DNA of 64,000 nt from Amycolatopsis sp. NBC_00345 (GTDB lineage Bacteria > Actinomycetota > Actinomycetes > Mycobacteriales > Pseudonocardiaceae). Both the position numbers and the translations under genes were made by a program. The notes below the pieces were generated by a model. The model was given only the letters and a program-made list of their open reading frames with translations. It was not told where the DNA came from and did no database searches. The DNA lies in NCBI RefSeq assembly GCF_036116635.1, contig NZ_CP107995.1:8866001-8930000 (forward strand), in the 5' to 3' direction. Below are positions 46,655 to 59,373 of this stretch, piece by piece (within the stretch, counting starts at the first letter, position 1; each line of letters starts with the position of its first letter).

Positions 46655-47029
46655 TTGCCCACGATCCAGCAGCTGGTCCGCAAGGGCCGCCAGGACAAGG
46701 CTGCCAAGCAGAAGACCGCGGCCCTCAAGGGGAGCCCGCAGCGTCGTGGCGTGTGCACTCGCGTGTACACCACGACCCCCAAGAAGCCGAACTCGGCGCT
46801 GCGCAAGGTCGCGCGTGTGAAGCTGACCAGCGGCATCGAGGTCACGGCTTACATTCCCGGTGAGGGCCACAACCTCCAGGAGCACTCGATGGTGCTCGTG
46901 CGCGGTGGCCGTGTGAAGGACCTGCCGGGTGTCCGCTACAAGATCATCCGCGGCTCGCTCGACACCCAGGGTGTCAAGAACCGTAAGCAGGCGCGCAGCC
47001 GGTACGGCGCGAAGAAGGAGAAGAGCTAA
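46655..47029 (+). CDS. rpsL: 30S ribosomal protein S12
   Basis: A 124-residue decoding-centre protein. TTG 46655 was chosen because the conserved N-terminus PTIQQLVRKGR starts here with AGGAAG upstream. Lys43 (TPKKPNS) and Lys88 (GGRVKDLPGVR), the classic streptomycin-resistance sites, are wild type. Its stop shares a base with the rpsG start (TAATG). Confidence 0.98.
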   Translation: MPTIQQLVRKGRQDKAAKQKTAALKGSPQRRGVCTRVYTTTPKKPNSALRKVARVKLTSGIEVTAYIPGEGHNLQEHSMVLVRGGRVKDLPGVRYKIIRGSLDTQGVKNRKQARSRYGAKKEKS

Positions 47030-47499
47030 TGCCCCGCAAGGGTCCGGCCCCTAAGCGGCCGCTGATCTCCGACCCCGTCTACGCCTCCCCGCTGGTCACC
47101 CAGCTGGTGAACAAGGTGCTGAAGGACGGCAAGCGTTCGCTGGCCGAGCGCATCGTGTACGGCGCCCTCGAAGGTGCCCGCGAGAAGTCCGGCACCGACC
47201 CGGTCGTCACGCTGAAGCGTGCGCTGGACAACGTGAAGCCCACCATCGAGGTGAAGAGCCGCCGTGTCGGTGGCGCCACCTACCAGGTGCCGATCGAGGT
47301 CAAGCCGAACCGCTCCACGACCCTCGCGCTCCGCTGGCTGGTCTCCTTCTCGCAGGCCCGCCGCGAGAAGACGATGATCGAGCGCCTGCAGAACGAGCTG
47401 CTCGACGCGAGCAACGGCCTCGGTGCCAGCGTCAAGCGCCGTGAAGACACGCACAAGATGGCCGAGTCGAACAAGGCCTTCGCGCACTACCGCTGGTGA
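47029..47499 (+). CDS. rpsG: 30S ribosomal protein S7
   Basis: A 156-residue protein that nucleates assembly of the 30S head. It opens with PRKGPAPKRPL, the RNA-binding region RRVGGATYQVPIEV is at about 76-89, and the C-terminus is NKAFAHYRW. It is full length and translationally coupled to rpsL. Confidence 0.98.
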   Translation: MPRKGPAPKRPLISDPVYASPLVTQLVNKVLKDGKRSLAERIVYGALEGAREKSGTDPVVTLKRALDNVKPTIEVKSRRVGGATYQVPIEVKPNRSTTLALRWLVSFSQARREKTMIERLQNELLDASNGLGASVKRREDTHKMAESNKAFAHYRW

Positions 47500-47562
47500 T
47501 TTCCGCCCGGCTGCCGATCCAAGCCATGCCGGGCCCCACGCTTGAGACAGGGGAACATTCTC

Positions 47563-49662
<2,100 letters not shown>

Positions 49663-49727
49663 TCCCCGTTCGCTCGCGGGCATAAGGGACACTCCTGAAC
49701 GTCCGCAGCACAGACGAGAACAATCGA

Positions 49728-49749
49728 GGGCCGGCAGCCACGCCGGCCC
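49728..49749 (+). promoter_or_regulatory. Stem-loop in the tuf leader
   Basis: A perfect 8-bp stem GGGCCGGC/GCCGGCCC closes a 6-nt loop about 40 nt before tuf. It may set the relative fusA/tuf mRNA levels by processing or attenuation. No T-tract follows. Confidence 0.4.
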
Positions 49750-49788
49750 GCGAGCACAAAAGCGAAATCAGTCCAGGAGGACATTCCA

Positions 49789-50982
<1,194 letters not shown>

Positions 50983-50986
50983 TTTA

Positions 50987-51030
50987 GACGCCCCGCCCCG
51001 GGGGCTCTACACCCCCGGGTTCGGGGCGTC
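50987..51030 (+). terminator. Hairpin terminator after tuf
   Basis: GACGCCCCG (50987-50995) pairs with 51022-51030, and CCCGGGGG (50997-51004) with CCCCCGGG (51012-51019), around a 7-nt loop. There is only AAAT after it, so it may depend on the stem alone. Confidence 0.7.
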
Positions 51031-51239
51031 AAATCACGTGTGCGACACTATTCAGGTTGCTCGTTCCGGGGCGGCCGAATCCCAGAGTTGTCCGATTGAC
51101 TCAGCGGGTTCCGGCCGCCCCTGTACGAGTGGCCACGGTCCGTCCAGCTCTTCCTTCGGGGTGCGGCTAGCGGGCAAAGGCCAGGGTTGGCTTCACGCCG
51201 GCCCGCGGCCACCTCACGTTGAGGAAGACCAGGCAGGAC

Positions 51240-51298
51240 GATCCCGCGGGATCCGTCTGTGCGTCGGGCGCGACACGCCCGACCGCGTGGACCGGGGA
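51240..51298 (+). promoter_or_regulatory. Structured rpsJ (S10 operon) leader
   Basis: The 354-bp gap 51031-51384 has no gene. It holds a palindrome GATCCCGCGGGATC (51240-51253) and then a hairpin GTCGGGCG/CGCCCGAC (51263-51270 with 51276-51283). The run 51271-51287 is identical to 46588-46604 of the rpsL leader, followed by the partly shared TGGACCGGGGA. A weak TTGACT at 51096-51101 may belong to the promoter. Confidence 0.6.
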
Positions 51299-51384
51299 CA
51301 GGGCCGTTGAACTGCTGAAACCGGGGCTCAGGCCCGGGTTGACCAGACAAGCGGCACGAGACGACGAAGGAACGAGCAGCCACC

Positions 51385-51690
51385 ATGGCGGGACAGAAGA
51401 TCCGCATCCGGCTCAAGGCCTACGACCACGAGGCGATCGACACCTCGGCGCGCAAGATCGTGGAGACGGTCACGCGCACCGGCGCCCGTGTTGTCGGGCC
51501 GGTGCCGCTGCCCACCGAGAAGAACGTTTACTGCGTCATCCGCTCGCCGCACAAGTACAAGGACTCGCGCGAGCACTTCGAGATGCGCACGCACAAGCGT
51601 CTGATCGACATCCTCGACCCGACGCCGAAGACGGTCGACGCGCTCATGCGCATCGACCTGCCGGCGAGCGTCGACGTCAACATCCAGTAA
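51385..51690 (+). CDS. rpsJ: 30S ribosomal protein S10
   Basis: A 101-residue head protein of the 30S subunit and NusE partner of NusG. It starts MAGQKIRIRLKAYDHEAID, with the central VGPVPLPTEKN and RSPHKYKDSREHFEMRTHKR. It is full length and first gene of the S10 operon behind a long structured leader. Confidence 0.98.
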   Translation: MAGQKIRIRLKAYDHEAIDTSARKIVETVTRTGARVVGPVPLPTEKNVYCVIRSPHKYKDSREHFEMRTHKRLIDILDPTPKTVDALMRIDLPASVDVNIQ

Positions 51691-51721
51691 GCGTTGGGCG
51701 AGCGGCGGAGATAAGAGACTC

Positions 51722-52378
51722 ATGTCTGACAGGCAGATGAAGGGCATCCTGGGCACCAAGCTCGGCATGACCCAGGTCTTCGATGAGCAGAACCGGATTG
51801 TCCCGGTCACTGTCGTCAAGGCCGGTCCGAACGTGGTGACCCAGGTTCGGACCCATGACAAGGACGGCTATGGGGCCGTGCAGCTGGCGTTCGGCGCGGT
51901 CGACCCGCGCAAGGTGAACAAGCCGCGCACCGGCCACTTCGACAAGGCGGGCGTGACCCCCCGACGGTTCCTCGCGGAGCTGCGTACCACCGATGCTGAG
52001 ACTTACGAGGTCGGCCAGGAGATCACCGCTGAGGTGTTCGCCGCCGGCGTCGAGGTCGACATCACCGGTACCAGCAAGGGCAAGGGCTACGCGGGTGTCA
52101 TGAAGCGCCACGGTTTCAAGGGCCAGGGCGCGAGCCACGGTGCCCAGGCCGTGCACCGCAAGCCGGGTTCCATCGGTGGCTGTGCCACCCCCGGCCGCGT
52201 CTTCAAGGGCCTGCGCATGGCGGGCCGGATGGGCAACGACCGGGTCACCACGCAGAACCTGACCGTGCACGCTGTGCGTGCCGAGGACGGCCTGCTGCTG
52301 ATCAAGGGCGCGGTGCCCGGTCCCAAGGGTGGCCTGCTGTTCGTTCGCAGCGCCGCGAAGGGTGGTATCACCGAATGA
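51722..52378 (+). CDS. rplC: 50S ribosomal protein L3
   Basis: A 218-residue protein that helps form the peptidyl-transferase region. The conserved KGILGTKLGMTQVF is near the start and the extended loop HRKPGSIGGCATPGRVFKG at about 140-158. An alternative ATG lies 15 nt downstream (51737). Its stop overlaps the rplD start by 4 bp. Confidence 0.97.
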   Translation: MSDRQMKGILGTKLGMTQVFDEQNRIVPVTVVKAGPNVVTQVRTHDKDGYGAVQLAFGAVDPRKVNKPRTGHFDKAGVTPRRFLAELRTTDAETYEVGQEITAEVFAAGVEVDITGTSKGKGYAGVMKRHGFKGQGASHGAQAVHRKPGSIGGCATPGRVFKGLRMAGRMGNDRVTTQNLTVHAVRAEDGLLLIKGAVPGPKGGLLFVRSAAKGGITE

Positions 52379-53064
52379 CAAGCGTCGAGCTGAAGACCCC
52401 GGCCGGTAAAGCCGACGGCACCGTGGACCTCCCCGAGGAGATCTTCGATGTGCAGGCCAACATCGCGCTGATGCACCAGGTGGTGGTGGCCCAGCTGGCC
52501 GCCGCTCGCCAGGGCACGCACGACACCAAGACCCGTGGCGAGGTCTCCGGTGGCGGCAAGAAGCCGTACCGGCAGAAGGGCACCGGCCGTGCCCGCCAGG
52601 GTTCGACCCGTGCGCCGCAGTTCAACGGCGGTGGCGTCGTCCACGGCCCCACGCCGCGCGACTACTCGCAGCGCACCCCGAAGAAGATGAAGGCCGCCGC
52701 TCTCCGCGGTGCCCTCTCGGACCGGGCGCGCGCCGGGCAGCTGCACGTCGTGACGGAGCTGGTCGGTGGCGAGAAGCCGTCGACCAAGGCCGCCAAGTCC
52801 GCCATCGCCGCGGTGACGCAGGCGAAGCGCGTTCTCGTGGTGCTGCACCGGGACGACGAGCTCAGCTGGGTTTCCTTGCGGAACCTGGACCAGGTCCACC
52901 TGATCTGGTCGGACCAGCTCAACACCTACGACGTGCTGGTCAACGACGACGTCGTGTTCACCAAGGCCGCGTACGACGCGTTCGTCGCCGGCCCCGTCCG
53001 GGGCAAGGGCGCGAAGGCGACCGCACGGTCGAGCGAGGTTTCGGAAGGGAGTGACGAGCAGTGA
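52375..53064 (+). CDS. rplD: 50S ribosomal protein L4
   Basis: A 229-residue exit-tunnel protein; in enterobacteria it also represses the S10 operon. The internal loop GGGKKPYRQKGTGRARQGS (about 59-77) lining the tunnel is intact. It overlaps both neighbours by 4 bp and has a short Ser/Glu-rich C-terminal tail. Confidence 0.97.
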   Translation: MTSVELKTPAGKADGTVDLPEEIFDVQANIALMHQVVVAQLAAARQGTHDTKTRGEVSGGGKKPYRQKGTGRARQGSTRAPQFNGGGVVHGPTPRDYSQRTPKKMKAAALRGALSDRARAGQLHVVTELVGGEKPSTKAAKSAIAAVTQAKRVLVVLHRDDELSWVSLRNLDQVHLIWSDQLNTYDVLVNDDVVFTKAAYDAFVAGPVRGKGAKATARSSEVSEGSDEQ

Positions 53065-53372
53065 GTTCGGTCGCCATTGCCGACCCCCGCGACATCTTGC
53101 TCGCGCCGGTCATCTCCGAGAAGTCCTACGGACTGCTCGAGGATCACAAGTACACGTTCATCGTCCGTCCGGACGCCAACAAGACCCAGATCAAGATCTC
53201 GGTCGAGAAGGTGTTCGGCGTCAAGGTGGTCAGCGTCAACACGGCCAACCGTCAGGGCAAGCGGAAGCGGACTCGCGCAGGCTTCGGCAAGCGCAAGGAC
53301 ACCAAGCGCGCCATCGTGACTCTTTCGCCTGAGAGCAAGGCGATCGAGATCTTCGGCGGACCCACCGCGTAA
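53061..53372 (+). CDS. rplW: 50S ribosomal protein L23
   Basis: A 103-residue protein at the tunnel exit, docking site for trigger factor and SRP. It has LLAPVISEKSYGLLEDHKYTF at the N-terminus and KVFGVKVVSVNTANRQGK near the middle. The GTG start overlaps the rplD stop. Confidence 0.97.
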   Translation: MSSVAIADPRDILLAPVISEKSYGLLEDHKYTFIVRPDANKTQIKISVEKVFGVKVVSVNTANRQGKRKRTRAGFGKRKDTKRAIVTLSPESKAIEIFGGPTA

Positions 53373-53386
53373 AGGACTGAGCTGAC

Positions 53387-54223
53387 ATGGGCATCCGCAA
53401 GTACAAGCCGACGACCCCGGGTCGTCGCGGTTCCAGTGTCTCGGACTTCGCCGAGATCACCCGGTCCACGCCGGAGAAGTCGCTGCTGCGTCCGCTGAGC
53501 GGCTCGGGCGGTCGTAACTCGTCCGGCAAGATCACCACCCGGCACAAGGGTGGCGGCCACAAGCGCGCCTACCGCGTCATCGACTTCCGTCGTAATGACA
53601 AGGACGGCGTGCCGGCCAAGGTCGCGCACATCGAGTACGACCCCAACCGCACCGCGCGTATCGCGCTGCTGCACTACGCCGACGGCGAGAAGCGCTACAT
53701 CATCGCGCCGGAGAAGCTGAAGCAGGGCGACACCGTCGAGAACGGCCCGCGCGCCGACATCAAGCCGGGCAACAACCTGCCGCTGCGCAACATCCCGGTC
53801 GGCACCGTGGTGCACGCGATCGAGCTCCGCCCCGGTGGCGGCGCGAAGATGGCGCGCTCCGCCGGCGCCAAGGTGCAGCTGGTGGCCAAGGACGGGCCTT
53901 ACGCCCAGCTTCGGCTGCCGTCGGGCGAAATCCGCAACGTCGACGTGCGCAACCGCGCCACGATCGGCGAGGTGGGCAACTCCGACCACGCCAACATCAA
54001 CTGGGGCAAGGCCGGGCGTAACCGCTGGCGCGGCAAGCGCCCCACCGTCCGTGGTGTCGTGATGAACCCGGTCGACCACCCGCACGGTGGCGGTGAGGGC
54101 AAGACCTCCGGTGGCCGCCACCCGGTCAACCCGAACGGCAAGCCCGAGGGTCGCACCCGCCGCCGCAAGGCGAGTGACGCCATGATCGTCCGCCGCCGGC
54201 GTACCGGCAAGAACAAGCGCTGA
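53387..54223 (+). CDS. rplB: 50S ribosomal protein L2
   Basis: A 278-residue protein needed for subunit joining and peptidyl transfer. It has the N-terminal KPTTPGRRGSSVSDFAEI, and the near-catalytic loop GVVMNPVDHPHGGGEG with the conserved His in HPHGGG is at about 222-237. It is full length. Confidence 0.98.
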   Translation: MGIRKYKPTTPGRRGSSVSDFAEITRSTPEKSLLRPLSGSGGRNSSGKITTRHKGGGHKRAYRVIDFRRNDKDGVPAKVAHIEYDPNRTARIALLHYADGEKRYIIAPEKLKQGDTVENGPRADIKPGNNLPLRNIPVGTVVHAIELRPGGGAKMARSAGAKVQLVAKDGPYAQLRLPSGEIRNVDVRNRATIGEVGNSDHANINWGKAGRNRWRGKRPTVRGVVMNPVDHPHGGGEGKTSGGRHPVNPNGKPEGRTRRRKASDAMIVRRRRTGKNKR

Positions 54224-54241
54224 GCAGGGAGGTAGAAGAAC

Positions 54242-54523
54242 ATGCCACGCAGCCTTAAGAAGGGCCCCTTCGTGGACGACCACCTGCTCAAGAAGGTGGA
54301 CGTTCTCAACGAGGCCAACAAGAAGACCGTGATCAAGACTTGGTCGCGTCGCTCCACGATCATCCCGGACTTCCTGGGACACACGATCGCGGTGCACGAC
54401 GGCCGTAAGCACGTCCCGGTGTTCGTCACCGAGGCCATGGTGGGTCACAAGCTGGGCGAGTTCGCCCCGACGCGGACCTTCAAGGGTCACATCAAGGACG
54501 ACCGCAAGTCGCGCCGCCGCTGA
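54242..54523 (+). CDS. rpsS: 30S ribosomal protein S19
   Basis: A 93-residue 30S head protein that pairs with S13. PRSLKKGPFVDDHLLKKV opens it and FVTEAMVGHKLGEFAPTRTF is near the C-terminus. It lies 18 nt after rplB. Confidence 0.98.
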   Translation: MPRSLKKGPFVDDHLLKKVDVLNEANKKTVIKTWSRRSTIIPDFLGHTIAVHDGRKHVPVFVTEAMVGHKLGEFAPTRTFKGHIKDDRKSRRR

Positions 54524-54554
54524 GCGGGCACGAGACAAGACAAGGGAAGTAGCG

Positions 54555-54973
54555 ATGAACGCCCAGAACGACGCGACGGTCGAGGCTCTGCCTACGGCTT
54601 ACGCGCGGGCTCGCTTCGTCCGGGACTCGCCGACCAAGGTGCGCCGGGTGATCGAGCTCATCAAGGGACGTAGCGCCGCCGACGCCTTGGCCGTGCTCCG
54701 GTTCGCCCCCCAGGCGGCCAGCGAGCCGGTCGCGAAGGTGCTCGCCAGTGCCGTGGCCAACGCCGAGAACAATCTTCAGCTTGACCCGGAGACGCTCTGG
54801 ATCAAGAACGCGTACGCCGACGAGGGTCCGACCCTCAAGCGCATCCGTCCGCGGGCCCAGGGCCGTGCGTACCGGATCCGCAAGCGGACCAGCCACATCA
54901 CCGTCGAGGTGGAGTCGCGCCCCAAGGCCGACGTGAAGAAGGCGCAGAGCAAGAAGAAGGCAGGTGGCCGGTA

Positions 54974-54974
<1 letters not shown>
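54555..54974 (+). CDS. rplV: 50S ribosomal protein L22
   Basis: A 139-residue exit-tunnel protein. It has ARARFVRDSPTKVRRVIELI and the tunnel beta-hairpin region LKRIRPRAQGRAYRIRKRTS (about 95-114). A Lys-rich C-terminal tail is present. Its stop shares one base with the rpsC GTG. Confidence 0.98.
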
Positions 54975-55840
<866 letters not shown>

Positions 55841-55843
55841 GAC

Positions 55844-56263
55844 GTGCTCATCCCGCGCAGGGTCAAGCACCGGAAGCAGCACTCCCCGAAGCGCCACGGC
55901 GCCGCCAAGGGCGGTACGAAGGTCAGCTTCGGCGAGTTCGGCATCCAGGCGCTTGAGCACAGCTACGTGACGAACCGGCAGATCGAGTCCGCTCGTATCG
56001 CCATGACCCGTCACATCAAGCGTGGTGGCAAGGTGTGGACGACCATCTACCCGGACCGCCCGCTGACGAAGAAGCCGGCGGAGACCCGGATGGGTTCCGG
56101 TAAGGGTTCGCCCGAGTGGTGGATCGCCAACGTGAAGCCGGGTCGCGTGATGTTCGAGATCAGCTTCCCGAACGAGGAGACCGCCCGCGAGGCGCTCCGT
56201 CGCGCGATCCACAAGCTGCCCATGAAGTGCCGCATCGTGACCCGTGAAGGTGGTGAGTTCTGA
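55844..56263 (+). CDS. rplP: 50S ribosomal protein L16
   Basis: A 139-residue protein near the A site. It begins LIPRRVKHRKQHSPKRHG and has the conserved RMGSGKGSPEWWIANVKPGR (about 82-101). GTG start 3 nt after rpsC; the stop shares a base with the rpmC ATG (TGATG). Confidence 0.98.
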   Translation: MLIPRRVKHRKQHSPKRHGAAKGGTKVSFGEFGIQALEHSYVTNRQIESARIAMTRHIKRGGKVWTTIYPDRPLTKKPAETRMGSGKGSPEWWIANVKPGRVMFEISFPNEETAREALRRAIHKLPMKCRIVTREGGEF

Positions 56264-56508
56264 TGGCTAACGGAGCCGCTCAGGCATCCGAGCTTCGTGA
56301 GCTCACCGCTGAAGAGCTCGTGCTGCGTCTGAAGGAGTCCAAGGAGGAGCTGTTCAACCTCCGCTTCCAGATGGCGACCGGGCAGCTGGACAACAACCGT
56401 CGGCTGCGCACCGTCCGCACGGACATCGCGCGGATCTACACGGTCATGCGCGAGCGTGAACTCGGCCTGTCCGTCACGCCCGACGCCGAGAGTGAAGGTG
56501 CCGCATGA
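56263..56508 (+). CDS. rpmC: 50S ribosomal protein L29
   Basis: An 81-residue tunnel-exit helix pair: LRELTAEELVLRLKESKEEL and RFQMATGQLDNNRRLRTVR. It is slightly longer than E. coli L29 at both ends. It overlaps rpsQ by 4 bp. Confidence 0.97.
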   Translation: MANGAAQASELRELTAEELVLRLKESKEELFNLRFQMATGQLDNNRRLRTVRTDIARIYTVMRERELGLSVTPDAESEGAA

Positions 56509-56783
56509 GCGAGCCGACGACCGAGAAGACCGTCCGCAACGACCGCAAGGTGCGCGAGGGCTACGTCGTCTCGGACAAGATGGACAAGACGATCGTGGTC
56601 GAGCTCGAGGACCGCAAGAAGCACCCGCGTTACTCGAAGGTTCTCCGCAGCACCACCAAGGTCAAGGTGCACGACGAGAACAACGAGGCGGGCCTCGGCG
56701 ACCGGGTCACCCTGATGGAGACCCGTCCGCTGTCGGCAGCCAAGCGCTGGCGCCTCGTGCAGGTCGTGGAGAAGGCCAAGTAA
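56505..56783 (+). CDS. rpsQ: 30S ribosomal protein S17
   Basis: A 92-residue OB-fold assembly protein: VREGYVVSDKMDKTIVVELE, then HPRYSKVLRSTTKVKVHDE and METRPLSAAKRWRLV. The start overlaps the rpmC stop. It is followed by an 83-nt gap before rplN, where the spc operon begins. Confidence 0.98.
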   Translation: MSEPTTEKTVRNDRKVREGYVVSDKMDKTIVVELEDRKKHPRYSKVLRSTTKVKVHDENNEAGLGDRVTLMETRPLSAAKRWRLVQVVEKAK

Positions 56784-56866
56784 GCAGGGCTCCTCGGAGT
56801 CCTTAGTTCCGCAAGGCTCGTGTTGTCGAAGACAGGCGAGAACCGGCGCGACATACAGGAGTTGAC

Positions 56867-57235
56867 GTGATCCAGCAGGAGTCGCGGCTACGAGTCGCCG
56901 ACAACACCGGTGCGAAGGAGATCCTTTGCATCCGGGTGCTCGGCGGTTCCGGGCGGCGCTACGCGGGCATCGGCGACATCATCGTCGCCACCGTGAAGGA
57001 CGCCATCCCGGCTGCCGGGGTGAAGAAGGGCGACGTCGTCAAGGCGGTCATCGTCCGCACGGTCAAGGAGCGGCGTCGTCCGGACGGCTCCTACATCCGC
57101 TTCGACGAGAACGCCGCCGTGCTCATCAAGAGTGACAACGAGCCCCGGGGCACTCGCATCTTCGGCCCGGTGGGCCGCGAGCTGCGCGACCGAAAGTTCA
57201 TGAAGATCATTTCGCTCGCGCCGGAGGTGTTGTAG
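56867..57235 (+). CDS. rplN: 50S ribosomal protein L14
   Basis: A 122-residue intersubunit-bridge protein. It opens IQQESRLRVADNTGAKEILC and ends FMKIISLAPEVL, exactly the family length. GTG start behind CAGGAG. First gene of the spc operon. Confidence 0.98.
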   Translation: MIQQESRLRVADNTGAKEILCIRVLGGSGRRYAGIGDIIVATVKDAIPAAGVKKGDVVKAVIVRTVKERRRPDGSYIRFDENAAVLIKSDNEPRGTRIFGPVGRELRDRKFMKIISLAPEVL

Positions 57236-57238
57236 AGC

Positions 57239-57553
57239 ATGAAGGTGAAGAAGGGCGACACGGTCGTCGTCATCGCCGGCAAGGACAAGGGCGCCAAGGG
57301 CAAGGTCATCCAGGCCTACCCCGAGCGTGAGCGTGTGCTGGTCGAGGGCGTGAACCGGATCAAGAAGCACACTCGGATCACCCAGACCCAGCGTGGTGCG
57401 CAGTCCGGTGGCATCGTCACCCAGGAGGCGCCCATCCACGTGTCGAACGTGATGGTCGTGGACTCGGACGGCAAGCCGGCTCGTGTGGGCTACCGCTTCG
57501 GCGAGGACGGCAAGAAGGTCCGGGTCTCTCGCCGGAACGGTAAGGACATCTGA
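57239..57553 (+). CDS. rplX: 50S ribosomal protein L24
   Basis: A 104-residue assembly initiator with a KOW domain (VKKGDTVVVIAGKDKGAKGKV, about 2-22) and PIHVSNVMVVD. It starts 3 nt after rplN. Confidence 0.98.
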   Translation: MKVKKGDTVVVIAGKDKGAKGKVIQAYPERERVLVEGVNRIKKHTRITQTQRGAQSGGIVTQEAPIHVSNVMVVDSDGKPARVGYRFGEDGKKVRVSRRNGKDI

Positions 57554-57555
57554 TC

Positions 57556-58119
57556 ATGACCACCGCAGAGAAGATGGTGCCGCGTCTGAAGACCCGGTAC
57601 CGCGAAGAGATCAAGGGCGAGCTCCAGAAGGAGTTCACCATCGCCAACGTGCACCAGATTCCCGGCGTCGTGAAGGTCGTCGTGAACATGGGTGTCGGCG
57701 ACGCCGCCCGCGACAGCAAGCTGATCGACGGCGCGGTCCGCGACCTCGCCGCGATCACCGGCCAGAAGCCCGAGGTCCGCAAGGCCCGCAAGTCCATCGC
57801 GCAGTTCAAGCTGCGTGAGGGCCAGCCGATCGGTGCGCGCGTCACGCTGCGCGGCGACCGGATGTGGGAGTTCCTCGACCGGCTGCTGACCATCGCGCTC
57901 CCGCGTATCCGCGACTTCCGCGGCCTCTCGGGCAAGCAGTTCGACGGCAACGGCAACTACACGTTCGGTCTCAACGAGCAGTCGATGTTCCACGAGATCA
58001 ACCCCGACGACATCGACCGCCCCCGCGGCATGGACGTCACTGTCGTCACCACCGCCACCACCGACGACGAGGGCCGGGCGCTGCTGCGCAAGCTTGGCTT
58101 CCCGTTCAAGGAGAACTGA
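57556..58119 (+). CDS. rplE: 50S ribosomal protein L5
   Basis: A 187-residue 5S rRNA-binding protein. It has VVNMGVGDAARDSKLIDGAV, KARKSIAQFKLREGQPIG and GNYTFGLNEQSMFHEI. Full length; 2 nt after rplX and 4 nt before rpsN. Confidence 0.98.
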   Translation: MTTAEKMVPRLKTRYREEIKGELQKEFTIANVHQIPGVVKVVVNMGVGDAARDSKLIDGAVRDLAAITGQKPEVRKARKSIAQFKLREGQPIGARVTLRGDRMWEFLDRLLTIALPRIRDFRGLSGKQFDGNGNYTFGLNEQSMFHEINPDDIDRPRGMDVTVVTTATTDDEGRALLRKLGFPFKEN

Positions 58120-58123
58120 GCCG

Positions 58124-58309
58124 ATGGCCAAGAAAGCGCTAGTCCACAAGGCCTCGAAGAAGCCGAAGTTCGCGGTGCGCGGCTACACCCGCTGCCAGCG
58201 ATGCGGCCGGCCGCACTCGGTGTATCGCAAGTTCGGGCTCTGCCGGATCTGCCTCCGGGAGATGGCACACGCGGGCGAACTGCCCGGTGTCCGCAAGTCC
58301 AGCTGGTAA
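58124..58309 (+). CDS. rpsN: 30S ribosomal protein S14 type Z
   Basis: A 61-residue zinc-binding form of S14, with ligands CQRC and CRIC flanking GRPHSVYRKFGL. ATG 58124 is 4 nt after rplE; the frame open from 58094 overlaps rplE. Under zinc shortage such bacteria may switch to a zinc-free paralogue, not seen here. Confidence 0.97.
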   Translation: MAKKALVHKASKKPKFAVRGYTRCQRCGRPHSVYRKFGLCRICLREMAHAGELPGVRKSSW

Positions 58310-58340
58310 GGCTCGAAACTATTTCCCAGTTCGCCACAGG

Positions 58341-58387
58341 CCCCGCCCGCTCTGTTTCCGGGACAACCCGGACGCAGGGGGGCGGGG
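58341..58387 (+). promoter_or_regulatory. Nested stem-loop between rpsN and rpsH
   Basis: CCCCGCCC (58341-58348) pairs with GGGCGGGG (58380-58387), enclosing an inner hairpin TCCGGG-ACAA-CCCGGA (58357-58372). It fills most of the 107-nt rpsN-rpsH gap, the largest within the spc operon, and lies about 30 nt before rpsH. It may be an S8-responsive or processing element. Confidence 0.45.
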
Positions 58388-58416
58388 AACCAGGCGAGAA
58401 AGGTTGACAGGTCACC

Positions 58417-58815
58417 ATGACGATGACCGACCCCATCGCAGACTTCTTGACTCGTCTGCGTAACGCGAACTCGGCGTACCACGACGAGGTCGTGCTTCCC
58501 CACTCGAAGATCAAGGCGAACATCGCCGAGATCCTCAAGCGCGAGGGCTACATCGCGAGCTACCGCGACGAGCCGGGCGAGAAGCACAAGAACCTCGTGG
58601 TGGAGCTGAAGTACGGCCCCAACCGTGAGCGGAGCATCGCCGGCCTCCGGCGCGTCTCCAAGCCCGGTCTGCGGGTCTACGCAAAATCGACCGAACTGCC
58701 GTCCGTTCTCGGTGGCCTCGGCGTCGCGATCATCTCGACGTCGTCCGGGCTCCAGACCGACCGGCAGGCCAAGCGCAACAGCGTGGGCGGCGAAGTCCTC
58801 GCCTACGTCTGGTAA
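58417..58815 (+). CDS. rpsH: 30S ribosomal protein S8
   Basis: A 132-residue protein binding 16S helix 21 and, in E. coli, the spc mRNA. It starts MTDPIADFLTRLRNAN and ends with ISTSSGLQTDRQAKRNSVGG and AYVW. A second ATG 6 nt downstream could also be used. A strong stem-loop precedes it. Confidence 0.98.
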   Translation: MTMTDPIADFLTRLRNANSAYHDEVVLPHSKIKANIAEILKREGYIASYRDEPGEKHKNLVVELKYGPNRERSIAGLRRVSKPGLRVYAKSTELPSVLGGLGVAIISTSSGLQTDRQAKRNSVGGEVLAYVW

Positions 58816-58831
58816 GGAAGGGGGTACAGGC

Positions 58832-59371
58832 ATGTCTCGTATCGGTAAGCTGCCGGTCGCCGTCCCTTCCGGGGTCGAGGTGACCATCAACGGTCAGCAC
58901 ATTCAGGTCAAGGGGCCCAAGGGCACCCTGGAGCACACCATCGCCGAGCCGATCATCGTCGAGCGCGATGAAGACGGCACGCTGCTGGTCAAGCGTCCGG
59001 ACGACGAGCGCACGAGCCGGGCCCTGCACGGTCTCACCCGCACCCTGGTGAACAACCTTGTGGTGGGCGTGACCGCGGGCTACGAGAAGAAGCTCGAGAT
59101 CCACGGCGTCGGTTACCGCGTGCAGGCCAAGGGCTCGGACCTCGAGTTCGCCCTCGGCTACAGCCACCCGGTGAAGATCGAGGCCCCGGAGGGCATCACC
59201 TTCAAGGTGGAGACCCCGACCCGGTTCTCGGTGTCCGGCATCGACAAGCAGAAGGTCGGCCAGATCTCGGCCGTCATCCGCAAGTTGCGCCGCCCCGACC
59301 CCTACAAGGGCAAGGGCCTGCGCTACGAGGGTGAGAAGATCCGCCGCAAGGTCGGAAAGACGGGTAAGTGA
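58832..59371 (+). CDS. rplF: 50S ribosomal protein L6
   Basis: A 179-residue two-domain protein: SRIGKLPVAVPSGVEVTING, then GYEKKLEIHGVGYRVQAKG and PDPYKGKGLRYEGEKIRRK at the C-terminus. ATG 58832 fits the family; the longer frame reads through rpsH. Confidence 0.98.
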   Translation: MSRIGKLPVAVPSGVEVTINGQHIQVKGPKGTLEHTIAEPIIVERDEDGTLLVKRPDDERTSRALHGLTRTLVNNLVVGVTAGYEKKLEIHGVGYRVQAKGSDLEFALGYSHPVKIEAPEGITFKVETPTRFSVSGIDKQKVGQISAVIRKLRRPDPYKGKGLRYEGEKIRRKVGKTGK

Positions 59372-59373
59372 TC

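Noticed and set aside
46655..47029. Streptomycin-resistance changes in rpsL
   Set aside because: Lys43 and Lys88 are both wild type.
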